NCBI GenBank assembly: GCA_030593665.1
Contig: JAUVGS010000100.1
Span: 1 to 7,238 of the forward strand
Source of the DNA: Chitinivibrionales bacterium
GTDB lineage: Bacteria; Fibrobacterota; Chitinivibrionia; Chitinivibrionales; JANQEN01
Length of the DNA: 7,238 bases
Direction: 5' to 3'
The position numbers and the translations under genes were made by a program. This document shows, in pieces, positions 1 through 6,610 of the stretch (position 1 is its first letter; every line of letters begins with the position of its first letter). Under the pieces are notes generated by a model, which did not search any database, was not told the DNA's origin, and saw only the letters and a program-made list of their open reading frames with translations.

Positions 1-747
1 ATGGTTAGCATAAGAGGTGTTAAGATTCTTCACCTTTGCTGTTTCCACATATCCCTTACGGCTCTCTGCAATCAAAAATGTATAAAACTTATTGGTATAC
101 ATAACCAGCAATCCGTTGGAAATAACTCCTAACAGTATTACAAAAAAGACGGTTTCAGTGTTGAATTCCGTTCTGATTGAATAGGCTATAACATATGCAG
201 GTGAGAAAAGAATGAAGTAGATACTACCTTTAATAATCTTTTTAAATGGGATGAGAAGTAATGAACCGATGTTTCTGGAATGCTCACTTCTATGAATTGG
301 TGAGCGCTGTTTCCGCCGGATAAAACGCCACACCCCAAAGGTCTGGACACCATAATAGGTCAGAATCATCACCAGAACATATACAAGGATGAATTTGATA
401 TACATACCCAAAAGGTGAAGAAACCTTTTCCCGGTTAACTGCTCCGACACGTGTGATTTCTGAAGGCTCTCGCTGAATTTTTTCTCCCGGTAATAGATGA
501 TGTCATTCACTGTTTTACTGTTTGTATCATACTGTCCGGGATAATAAATATTCATCACATCTTTCAGAAGGGCTTTATGAAAAGGATCATTAAAATCAAT
601 AAACTCACAATTGACAAATTTACTGATCTTCGTCAGCTCTTCTTCTGCTGCATTCTTTTTATTCAAGTTCAGAATAAAAAGTATACAGATAAGGATGATA
701 CTGACAACAATGATGCCTAAGATATGTTCTATTAATTTTTGTGCCAT
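1..747 (-). CDS. DppB/OppB-like ABC transporter permease, 3' end outside window
   Basis: I found this frame by translating the minus strand. It is open from ATG at 747-745 to the window edge, giving 249 residues with no stop. It starts with a membrane segment (about residues 9-27), followed by a soluble, probably periplasmic stretch (about 30-110) and three more hydrophobic segments (about 113-134, 172-190, 198-217). At 229-242 the sequence SRKGYVETAKVKNL matches the cytoplasmic EAA coupling loop of DppB/OppB-type permeases, whose usual form is YVrTArAKGL; here the conserved Gly is Asn241. TM1 plus a large periplasmic loop before the core is also the DppB/OppB plan. The start lies 21 bp after the stop of the SH3-like gene, with a weak AGG upstream. 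Together with the solute-binding protein gene this points to peptide-type ABC import across the inner membrane. Outside the EAA motif the sequence is divergent, so the substrate is unknown. Confidence 0.68.
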   Translation of the reverse strand, partial: MAQKLIEHILGIIVVSIILICILFILNLNKKNAAEEELTKISKFVNCEFIDFNDPFHKALLKDVMNIYYPGQYDTNSKTVNDIIYYREKKFSESLQKSHVSEQLTGKRFLHLLGMYIKFILVYVLVMILTYYGVQTFGVWRFIRRKQRSPIHRSEHSRNIGSLLLIPFKKIIKGSIYFILFSPAYVIAYSIRTEFNTETVFFVILLGVISNGLLVMYTNKFYTFLIAESRKGYVETAKVKNLNTSYANH

Positions 748-768
748 ATGTGCCTATTTAATAAAAAC

Positions 769-1716
769 TCACTCTTTCTTTGTGATAATTATTTCCCCTG
801 TCTGATATTCAACATTAAATGCCTTCCCCAGGAGCATATTTTCAATATCCTGAACCAGATAGTAGGTACTTTCCTCCAACTGTTCGGTATTTTTATATGG
901 CCCGGTGATAGTACAATGAAACGTATTTTCATCAAACGAGTATCGCCATTGTGGAATAGATTTCCCCTGTTTTGTAATACTGTTAAAATGGTTAAAGTAC
1001 TGCTGGTATGCTGTATTAGCTTTTTCAATTCGAGAAACAATCCGTTCTTTCAATACTGAATTAAGATTATACTCCCTCTTTTTAGAAACCGACCTTGCAA
1101 TTTTCCAGCCATTCTTTGAGGAGAATGAACACCAGCCATACTGTGCAGATGTACCAATAGTTTTTACATAATGATATCCTTTATAGACAAACAACCGGAT
1201 GCAACACTCATTTCTTTCAAGGTAAACACGCCTTCCTTTTGATGGATACTGTTTTGACAGCAATACAGCCTTTCGTTTGGTAATTTGAATGGTATCTCCA
1301 ATAACGGTACATTTTTTTAAAATATGACTATAGAGATGCTTTTTATCTCCTATCAAATTGCCGTTATCATCTTTAAGGAAAAAAAAGGTTTTGCGATTAT
1401 AACGAAACTTCAACGCTTCAGTGATCTCATCTCCCAGCGTTGCATCGGCATTGACAATCTGCAATGGAGAATAAGGGAGGAATCGATCTTTCGCTGATTC
1501 AGTAAGCGGCTGTTCATACTTATCGAGAATCGAAAAGATTTTTATATTCTCAACTACCAGAAAATCGGCTTTTTCTCCTGTAAAGCCATTGGTGAAATTA
1601 ATAAGGGCCAGAAATAACGTGAGGTAAAGAGTATTACGGTTGTGGCGTATTGGATTACTGGCGTCACTTTCAAAACAAACACATGATCCGTTAAATAAAA
1701 TACGTTTTTTATTCAT
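769..1716 (-). CDS. Exported protein with two SH3-like segments, between SBP and permease genes
   Basis: This is a 315-residue protein of unrecognised family. The N-terminus is unusual: about 29 mostly polar residues precede a hydrophobic stretch (about 30-46, LYLTLFLALINFTNGF) that could be a signal peptide or anchor. I see no alternative in-frame start nearer to it, and an in-frame TAG lies just upstream of ATG 1716-1714. Residues about 51-118 and 146-205 look like diverged bacterial SH3 folds. The second is clearer: it runs from a KAVLLSKQ strand through RRVYLERNE and VKTIG to YGWCSF, like the GW end of SH3b domains. The remaining 100 or so residues begin with a helix (220-248) and end in alternating beta strands. 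It has several cysteines (12, 14, 136, 171, 172, 196, 268). It sits 91 bp after the solute-binding protein gene and 21 bp before the permease gene, so it is probably an accessory of that transporter. SH3b domains often bind cell-wall peptides; that role here is inference. Confidence 0.72.
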   Translation of the reverse strand: MNKKRILFNGSCVCFESDASNPIRHNRNTLYLTLFLALINFTNGFTGEKADFLVVENIKIFSILDKYEQPLTESAKDRFLPYSPLQIVNADATLGDEITEALKFRYNRKTFFFLKDDNGNLIGDKKHLYSHILKKCTVIGDTIQITKRKAVLLSKQYPSKGRRVYLERNECCIRLFVYKGYHYVKTIGTSAQYGWCSFSSKNGWKIARSVSKKREYNLNSVLKERIVSRIEKANTAYQQYFNHFNSITKQGKSIPQWRYSFDENTFHCTITGPYKNTEQLEESTYYLVQDIENMLLGKAFNVEYQTGEIIITKKE

Positions 1717-1717
1717 A

Positions 1718-1737
1718 GGTAACTATACCAATCCTCC
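1718..1737 (-). promoter_or_regulatory. Distant Shine-Dalgarno of the SH3-like gene with a small intervening hairpin
   Basis: On the minus strand GGAGG (1737-1733) precedes the ATG at 1716 by 16 nt, too far for normal initiation. The spacer contains GGTA-TAGT-TACC (1729-1718), a 4-bp stem with a 4-nt loop. Folding it would bring the effective spacing to about 4 nt. Its use is inference; no better start is present in this frame. Confidence 0.35.
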
Positions 1738-1747
1738 ACCGCTTAAA

Positions 1748-1762
1748 CCCCGCATTGCGGAG
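1748..1762 (-). other. Small GC hairpin between the SBP and SH3-like genes
   Basis: The minus strand reads CTCCGC-AAT-GCGGGG, a six-pair stem (one G-T pair) with a 3-nt loop, about 45 nt after the solute-binding protein stop. Only three T follow it, so it is a poor terminator. It could act as an mRNA-stabilising or processing hairpin that lowers expression of the downstream genes relative to the binding protein. That role is inference. Confidence 0.3.
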
Positions 1763-1807
1763 CACTGTCACTCCCTGGTTTTCAAGTATTAAATTGATAG
1801 ACAGACG

Positions 1808-3541
1808 CTATTTCGTTATCCTCTCCCGCCACTTCTCTATCGTTGACAGTTGCGATGCGACACCATACAGATCGATACTCCCGGCATCAAACTGGGTACT
1901 AAAATAGGACAGAGAGGGCAGAGAAAACAGCCAGCTTGCCACGGCCATCTCCTGATCCAACTCATCGAGGTACTGGGCATAGGCCTGCTTATCCCCTATC
2001 TCATGCGTTGCCATAAAACTATAGACGTATTCAAGGAGGTTCACCATATTTTCCCGTTCCTCCGAATCCCTTGTCATATCAAGACGGAAGAAATTCTTCT
2101 CGGGTGTAAAGGAACGTTCGTCAATAACACGCTCGCCTTTATCGTTTATAATTGTTTTCAAATTAATCTTATGGGCCGCGAAGGTCGGCTCACGCAGAAA
2201 CACATCATACAGATCAAACAGGAAATTGCTCCGGTACCCGCTGATCGGTACCAGGACCGCATCATAGTTACCATTTCTGATATCCGCATTCTGAACGGCT
2301 GTAACTTTCAACCGTCCCCGAAACAGTGCAGGATCATTTATAATTTCAACGATTTCAGACAATTCTTCACGAAATCCATAATTCAAACAGGTCTGTATAC
2401 GCACCGTATCCGGTAATACCGACACGTCAGGCTGTCCATGTTCCACCAGCGGCATCACCACTTTCTCATCGACATAGTATGATGTCGTCGGGAACATGCT
2501 GTAGTTCAGATAATCCTCATAATTATCAACATTGCCTTTATAATCAGTGATATGCCGCTGCTGCTCGGTGCCGATCTTAAAGAAACGGTTTAGAATCTTC
2601 TTATTATCAACCAGTCGCCGCAATTCGAGTCTTTGTTCCAACGACAACCGCTCGAAATTATAGAACAACGCGAAGAAACAGGTGGCAATGCTTGACTTAT
2701 AGAAAAAATCACTCGTATCCATGAGAATAGGTGAAACACTACCGAACGGGGTGCTGAGAAGCGTATTAATATTACGGTTCTTTATTTCCGTTGTATAGGT
2801 GCTGTTATCGATATAGGGCTTGAGTATTACATTTGTCAAGTTTGCGTCTCTCGCAAGGTTTTTATAAAAGTAGATAATATCCTCATACTCCCCGGCCATC
2901 ATGTAGGGACCAGTACCATTTTTATACATAGGCGCATTTACTTCTGAATTAGCCGGTAACAATTTAAATGACAAGACTTCCTTAATATCTCCCTCTGTCC
3001 ATATACGATCCTCCCTGAACTGGAAATGAATCTCATCATTTTCATCAGGACCGGTAAAATCAAAATCGGCAACTGCCTGAGATACCAGGATATAATCGGG
3101 TGACAAGCTGCCAAGCTTCTGTATACGCCTGAGTGTAAACTTCAAGTCTTTTGCGGCGAAAAAAACAGGTCCTTTATCAGTCACCGTGATTTTCTTCTTC
3201 TCCATCATCACATTAAAACTGGTATGCCATCTCTGACTCGGTTTCAGTCGAACAGTAACCACCATATCCTCGTCAATACCGATAAGCTCTCCCAGGCCGT
3301 CTTCATAGACAATACCACTGGGATTGGCCGACACATTAAACAATCCATCAAACAGGACTTCGTCAAGTTTATCCGCAATCGGTACTGCACTTGGGAAATG
3401 GGGATCTATTCTTGGTTTCTGGTGCGCGATATACGGAATAACAATTCTGTCCTGTAGATTTTTCATGAAGAAAAAGTAGTAGGAAACTCCTCCGCCACCG
3501 GCAATAATCAGGATAAGAAGGATAATAAGGAATTTTTTCAT
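1808..3541 (-). CDS. SBP_bac_5-type (peptide-type) ABC transporter solute-binding protein, membrane-anchored
   Basis: This 577-residue protein fits family 5 extracellular solute-binding proteins (peptide/nickel binding, DppA/OppA type), which are usually 500-600 residues. After a short KK start and a hydrophobic segment (4-25) come the family's recognisable pieces in order: LDEVLFDGLF (59-68), VVTVRLKPSQRWH (94-106), AAKDLKFTLRRI (129-140), GTGPYMM (209-215), and FALFYNFERLSLEQRLELRRLVDNKKILNRFF (about 290-321, with its usual counterpart 'rvRqAlayAiDre.i'). The usual 'w.DG' after the first strand set is absent, replaced by a lysine-rich insert (114-123), so it is a divergent member. There is no lipobox cysteine, so it is probably held by an uncleaved N-terminal helix or released by signal peptidase I. 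AGGAG (3552-3548) lies 6 nt before the ATG and supports the start. It heads the cluster with the SH3-like and permease genes and would deliver substrate to that permease. The ligand is not predictable. Confidence 0.85.
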   Translation of the reverse strand: MKKFLIILLILIIAGGGGVSYYFFFMKNLQDRIVIPYIAHQKPRIDPHFPSAVPIADKLDEVLFDGLFNVSANPSGIVYEDGLGELIGIDEDMVVTVRLKPSQRWHTSFNVMMEKKKITVTDKGPVFFAAKDLKFTLRRIQKLGSLSPDYILVSQAVADFDFTGPDENDEIHFQFREDRIWTEGDIKEVLSFKLLPANSEVNAPMYKNGTGPYMMAGEYEDIIYFYKNLARDANLTNVILKPYIDNSTYTTEIKNRNINTLLSTPFGSVSPILMDTSDFFYKSSIATCFFALFYNFERLSLEQRLELRRLVDNKKILNRFFKIGTEQQRHITDYKGNVDNYEDYLNYSMFPTTSYYVDEKVVMPLVEHGQPDVSVLPDTVRIQTCLNYGFREELSEIVEIINDPALFRGRLKVTAVQNADIRNGNYDAVLVPISGYRSNFLFDLYDVFLREPTFAAHKINLKTIINDKGERVIDERSFTPEKNFFRLDMTRDSEERENMVNLLEYVYSFMATHEIGDKQAYAQYLDELDQEMAVASWLFSLPSLSYFSTQFDAGSIDLYGVASQLSTIEKWRERITK

Positions 3542-3547
3542 GCAGCG

Positions 3548-3552
3548 CTCCT
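3548..3552 (-). promoter_or_regulatory. Ribosome binding site of the SBP gene
   Basis: AGGAG on the minus strand, 6 nt upstream of ATG 3541-3539. This is the strongest Shine-Dalgarno in the transport cluster and fixes the start. It is consistent with high production of the binding protein relative to the weakly led downstream genes. Confidence 0.75.
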
Positions 3553-3647
3553 AGGTAATAAATGAATTAAATATTGTCTTTCTTTGATTTCTGAATTCTG
3601 CTTAACACACCGTAATAATATTCCTTAGTGTTCTTGTTTAAAAATAC

Positions 3648-3752
3648 TATGACGTATTATCGTCCTCGAAAAAAGAAGAGCCGAGGAGGAAGGCAAAGTG
3701 CCGGTGGCACTTGCTTTGACCGAGGACGAGAACGATAGAAAACGTCAACATA
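3648..3752. repeat. Nested palindromic intergenic element (MITE/REP-like)
   Basis: This 105-bp structured block lies between the lipoprotein stop and the SBP start. Outer arms: TATGACGT (3648-3655) against ACGTCAACATA (3742-3752), then TCGTCCTCG (3660-3668) against CGAGGACGA (3721-3729), a perfect 9-bp match. Inner hairpin: AAGTGCC (3696-3702), loop GGT, GGCACTT (3706-3712), extended by GC pairs and a one-base bulge. CCGAGGAGGA (3681-3690) nearly repeats CCGAGGACGA (3720-3729), so the left arm TCCTCG can pair with either and two alternative folds exist. The block could be a dispersed palindromic element or a transcribed hairpin acting as terminator or mRNA stabiliser of the lipoprotein gene. 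On the minus strand the inner hairpin is followed, 11-20 nt on, by a T-rich run, which is a poor rho-independent terminator. I saw no second copy in the window. Confidence 0.65.
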
Positions 3753-3792
3753 TTTATGAACATGTGCACTTAGTTACAATCATGGTTTATTT

Positions 3793-6174
3793 TTAATGCT
3801 TCTTAATAATCGGTTTCTGTGCCATAACACTGAGTGTATGCACCTTATAAGAATTAAGTCTGAAATAAATATCCAGAAAATTATTCTTATCCTTTTGCAT
3901 ACGCACCGGTGTTACCTGGCATTCATAGTTATTTTTAGCTACCGGCGCGGAAATAGTAAACCGGCCCTCATTTTTCAATGGTTTTTTATTCAGTGTAATC
4001 TTTTCATACCACTGCTCTGATGCTGCATTTTTGGCAATGTATTGCGGCAGTTTAATATTTATATCGTACACGGGAAACTTTGCTTCCGTAGGAATGCGAA
4101 TATTAAAACGGACAAGATACCGGTTCCGCCCCCTCTTATTATCTGTCAAGGGAATCGCATACACACGCCGATATTCCTTCGGTTTAACAATCCACTTCGA
4201 TGACCACGGATTAACCTCTGCAACACGCCGTTTCGTTTTTTTGTCATCTCCCTTATAATGCTGCCCATGCACGACTACAGCACGAGCTTTCGCAACGCCA
4301 TTATCATTCGGCTTTTTAACGAACTGATCAAAGAGAAGCTTGATTGCTTTTGCAGGGAATTCATTTTCTTTCATTTTTGCAAGATCCGCAACCAGTTCTT
4401 CCTTACGTTGAATCAACTCCCGCCGTGAACCGGTCGAAAATGTAACATTATACGCGGGAAGAAACACTGAATCTGCATAGAGCGAATCAATATCCTCCAG
4501 GGTTTCGAAATTTTCTTCGCAGAATTTATTTACGCGATACCGCGAAATCCGGTCAATCGTAACATATAGAGAATCTTCAAGATCCCTGACTGTCCGTTCT
4601 TTCAAAGGAAAGATTTTCGATGGATCAAGAAAGTTATTGTCGCGATAGAACCGTTCCAATCCGGATTCGGCCTGTGACCAGCGGTATTCCGTCAATGCAT
4701 CCCGTATCTCCCGGCTCTGCTGCTGCACCGACAATTTATCAAGCTCCTTATACTTAAACATCAGGAATTCAAGATGCATATTCGGTTTTAACAGTGAAAG
4801 CATACCTTTATAATCGCTCTGGGCTTTAAAAACGTTAACCTGCGGAACCAACGCTTCAGCTTCCTGAAACCGGCCGACACTGCTTTCAATTTCAGTACTG
4901 AATTGTGCAACCGCTTCGTTAAGGGCAATGGTACATTTGTATCGCATATACAGGCCATGCTGCGCCAGCGGACCCGGTACGTCCTGCTGTATTTTCTTTG
5001 CCCGCGATACGACTTCGGGGAAAAATTGATTATCCGGCATGCCCTGTAAATCCTTTATCGCGGTAAAGATTTTTTTCAAATTTTCTCTACCTGCAAAAAG
5101 GGCATTGCTCTTTTTATCAAAATCATTTATATAGTTTGACAGATTAGTAAACATGTTCGGCGCTGCCACACCAGAGGTTTTATACAAGATACCGATCCGG
5201 TTAAATTCTTTAAGCATGTACAGTTTCTGATCAAACGGAGCTTCATCCGCCTTACCGGATAACCGCTGCTCATAAAAGGGAATGACCTCATCAAGGCGTT
5301 TCTGCAATACGGTCTGGGCTTCCTTTACAACATTTGGAGCCAGATTCTTACGTGAGAAATACTTGATAAAATCCTCTACATAGCCGATAAAGGCAGCAGG
5401 ATTACCAACTGTTTTCTGTTCTTTATTAAAAAAATCCAGGGTAGCATAATAATTTTTCTGGAAAGCGATCTCCTCTTCCAACTTGCCTTTTAATTTTTTA
5501 AAATCTAAATATGCCTTATCCGATGAATTGATAATATTTGATGGGAAAATACTCTCAATTGCCAGAAGCTGTTTGAGGACCTGTTCTACAGCTTCAGTGT
5601 GTTTTACGACCTTCCCCATGGCACTGGAAAAATTAAATCCCTTTAAGCTCAAACCCTTTCCAATTGAATTGTAGGTCTTACGGTCGATACTATTCTTTGC
5701 CAGTATATCCTTGAATTCAGAACTCTTATTCTCATATTTAAACCGCCACTGCGGCGCATAGCGGTAATTCATTGTGAGGATAAGGTCAGCATTTACATGA
5801 TCGATAAGCCAGTAGTACATCGGTGCGCTATTATCGATAGGATACACATTCATGGTATCAATATCAGCAAACTCATCCGTTATTTTATCACCGTATGACT
5901 TTTCCTTGATAAGTTTATTGGTTAAAAAACTGGTATAGGTATTCTGTTTGGGTACCGTTAATACAAGATAGAAATTCTTATCGCTCGGAGCAGGAAACGT
6001 GATGTAATATTTTTTCCCCTGCTTAAGCTCGAAATCCTTTTTCTTATCCTTTAGTTCAATATACCCACTCTCTGCCGAAGACAATAACGGTTCCGGTTTA
6101 AGCAGTTTATAGTTCGCACAACTAACCAATAAAAGCAACAACGCTACAACTGACAGGATTCTAACGCGCATCAT
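3793..6174 (-). CDS. Large lipoprotein of unrecognised family (793 aa)
   Basis: I do not recognise this family. The N-terminus is a textbook lipoprotein signal: MMRVR, a leucine-rich core, and lipobox LVSC with Cys19 followed by Ala20, so it should be lipidated and probably reach the outer membrane. Three regions are visible. Residues about 30-150 are beta-rich with many aromatics (IELKDKKKDFEL, KKYYITF, NFYLVLTVP, YYWLIDHVNADLILTMNYRYA). Residues about 155-620 are mostly charged helices, probably a helical-repeat or coiled-coil scaffold. The C-terminal part, about 640-793, is beta-rich and basic (RRVYAIPLTDN, RYLVRFNIRIP, PVYDINIKLPQY). No catalytic motif stands out, so a structural or assembly role at the cell surface is a guess. 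There are two adjacent ATGs; the AAGG core (6182-6179) is 4 nt from the first and 7 nt from the second, so translation may begin at 6171-6169. It is separated by 251 bp and a palindromic element from the SBP gene, so co-function with the transporter is uncertain. Confidence 0.88.
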   Translation of the reverse strand: MMRVRILSVVALLLLLVSCANYKLLKPEPLLSSAESGYIELKDKKKDFELKQGKKYYITFPAPSDKNFYLVLTVPKQNTYTSFLTNKLIKEKSYGDKITDEFADIDTMNVYPIDNSAPMYYWLIDHVNADLILTMNYRYAPQWRFKYENKSSEFKDILAKNSIDRKTYNSIGKGLSLKGFNFSSAMGKVVKHTEAVEQVLKQLLAIESIFPSNIINSSDKAYLDFKKLKGKLEEEIAFQKNYYATLDFFNKEQKTVGNPAAFIGYVEDFIKYFSRKNLAPNVVKEAQTVLQKRLDEVIPFYEQRLSGKADEAPFDQKLYMLKEFNRIGILYKTSGVAAPNMFTNLSNYINDFDKKSNALFAGRENLKKIFTAIKDLQGMPDNQFFPEVVSRAKKIQQDVPGPLAQHGLYMRYKCTIALNEAVAQFSTEIESSVGRFQEAEALVPQVNVFKAQSDYKGMLSLLKPNMHLEFLMFKYKELDKLSVQQQSREIRDALTEYRWSQAESGLERFYRDNNFLDPSKIFPLKERTVRDLEDSLYVTIDRISRYRVNKFCEENFETLEDIDSLYADSVFLPAYNVTFSTGSRRELIQRKEELVADLAKMKENEFPAKAIKLLFDQFVKKPNDNGVAKARAVVVHGQHYKGDDKKTKRRVAEVNPWSSKWIVKPKEYRRVYAIPLTDNKRGRNRYLVRFNIRIPTEAKFPVYDINIKLPQYIAKNAASEQWYEKITLNKKPLKNEGRFTISAPVAKNNYECQVTPVRMQKDKNNFLDIYFRLNSYKVHTLSVMAQKPIIKKH

Positions 6175-6175
6175 T

Positions 6176-6182
6176 CCCCCTT
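6176..6182 (-). promoter_or_regulatory. Ribosome binding site of the lipoprotein gene
   Basis: AAGGGGG on the minus strand stands immediately before two consecutive ATG codons (6174-6172 and 6171-6169). Spacing from the AAGG core favours the second ATG; the choice changes the protein by one residue and leaves the lipobox intact. Confidence 0.65.
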
Positions 6183-6236
6183 CGTGGTGAAATAATAAAA
6201 GGATAAGCTAAAATATGGTTTAATAAATATATATAA

Positions 6237-6270
6237 TTAGTATCTGTTAAATATAGCTTGTTTTGAATGT
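6237..6270. repeat. Diverged direct repeat, copy 1
   Basis: TTAGTATCTGTT followed by an A/T-rich stretch and TTGTTTTGAATG. A second, diverged copy lies at 6546-6578. It shares TATCTGTT, AATA-AG, TGTTTT and a final ATG with small insertions. This copy lies in the leader/promoter area of the lipoprotein gene and directly abuts the palindromic element that begins at 6269. Confidence 0.45.
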
Positions 6271-6464
6271 CATTCCCGAATGTTTTTATCGGGACCGCGA
6301 AGCAGAGGCGAGTAAGCCCACTTGCAACCCGGGAGCCAATCCAGCTTTTTGATGCGTTTAAGGGCATGGATTTGCTCCAGGGCTACCATGCAGTCGTAAT
6401 CGCAGCTACTGCGCGGTCCCGCTTAAAGCATGCGCGGTGTAATCCTCCGCAAGGGGGAAATGAC
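6269..6464. repeat. Long imperfect palindromic element (dispersed repeat/MITE-like)
   Basis: The block is bounded by GTCATTCCC (6269-6277) and GGGGGAAATGAC (6453-6464), which are near-complementary ends. Inside, CGGGACCGCGAAGCAG (6290-6305) pairs with CTACTGCGCGGTCCCG (6406-6421) at 14 of 16 positions, the first 10 bp perfectly. A second nested stem joins 6328-6342 to 6368-6382, pairing 13 of 15 (core GGAGCCAATCC / GGATTTGCTCC). Its loop holds a small ATGC/GCAT hairpin. The flanks of the first stem, ATGTTTTTATCGGGA and TCCCGCTTAAAGCAT, are also diverged complements, so the right arm of the main palindrome may end near 6442. The final segment, CCTCCGCAAGGGGGAAATGAC, may then be a separate repeat fragment. 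The 'GTCATTCCCG...TTTTTATCGGGA' wording resembles intergenic repeats common in environmental bacterial genomes; that comparison is from memory. No transposase is encoded. Confidence 0.7.
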
Positions 6465-6519
6465 GGCCATTTGTCAATACTTAACAGAAACTAATTAATC
6501 CCCATATACATAAGTAACG

Positions 6520-6545
6520 GTAAAAGATATTACTAAATCTTTTAC
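6520..6545. repeat. Perfect 9-bp inverted repeat
   Basis: GTAAAAGAT (6520-6528) and ATCTTTTAC (6537-6545) are perfect complements around an 8-nt loop. The stem is AT-rich and neither strand has a T-tract after it. It is therefore a weak terminator candidate at best; a protein-binding site is equally possible. Confidence 0.45.
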
Positions 6546-6578
6546 TTGGTATCTGTTTAATAGAGGTCTGTTTTAAAA
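6546..6578. repeat. Diverged direct repeat, copy 2
   Basis: TTGGTATCTGTTTAATAGAG followed by GTCTGTTTTAAAATG. This is the partner of the copy at 6237-6270. The roughly 310-bp spacing encloses the palindromic element, which may mean a local duplication of flanking sequence. Confidence 0.45.
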
Positions 6579-6592
6579 TGATTGAAAGAAAA

Positions 6593-6606
6593 TATAACAT
6601 GTTATA
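6593..6606. repeat. Perfect 14-bp palindrome
   Basis: TATAACATGTTATA is fully self-complementary with no loop, which suits a dimeric DNA-binding protein better than an RNA hairpin. It lies five bases before the repeat-like block at 6611. It could be an operator, or simply chance in AT-rich DNA. Confidence 0.4.
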
Positions 6607-6610
6607 AAAA

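Noticed and set aside
739..1059. Plus-strand open frames at 611-805 and 739-1059
   Set aside because: They are antisense to the permease and SH3-like genes, which show membrane segments, an EAA motif and SH3-like folds in their own frames.
1850..2416. 188-codon open frame on the plus strand
   Set aside because: Entirely antisense to the solute-binding protein gene, no family resemblance and no credible ribosome site; the minus-strand frame has clear family motifs.
3648..3752. CRISPR-like or tandem repeat array
   Set aside because: Only two near-copies of a 10-mer are present and they are arms of palindromes; there are no regularly spaced repeats or cas genes.
6182..6262. Promoter of the lipoprotein gene
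   Set aside because: The region is AT-rich and contains several TATA-like runs, but no hexamer pair with good spacing could be preferred over the others.
6161..6367. 68-codon open frame on the minus strand overlapping the lipoprotein start
   Set aside because: Runs across the repeat and the lipoprotein leader and has no domain or start signal; a leader peptide cannot be excluded but nothing supports it.
6267..6494. 75-codon open frame on the plus strand
   Set aside because: Covers the palindromic repeat; its sequence is a by-product of the inverted repeat, not a protein-like composition with a ribosome site.
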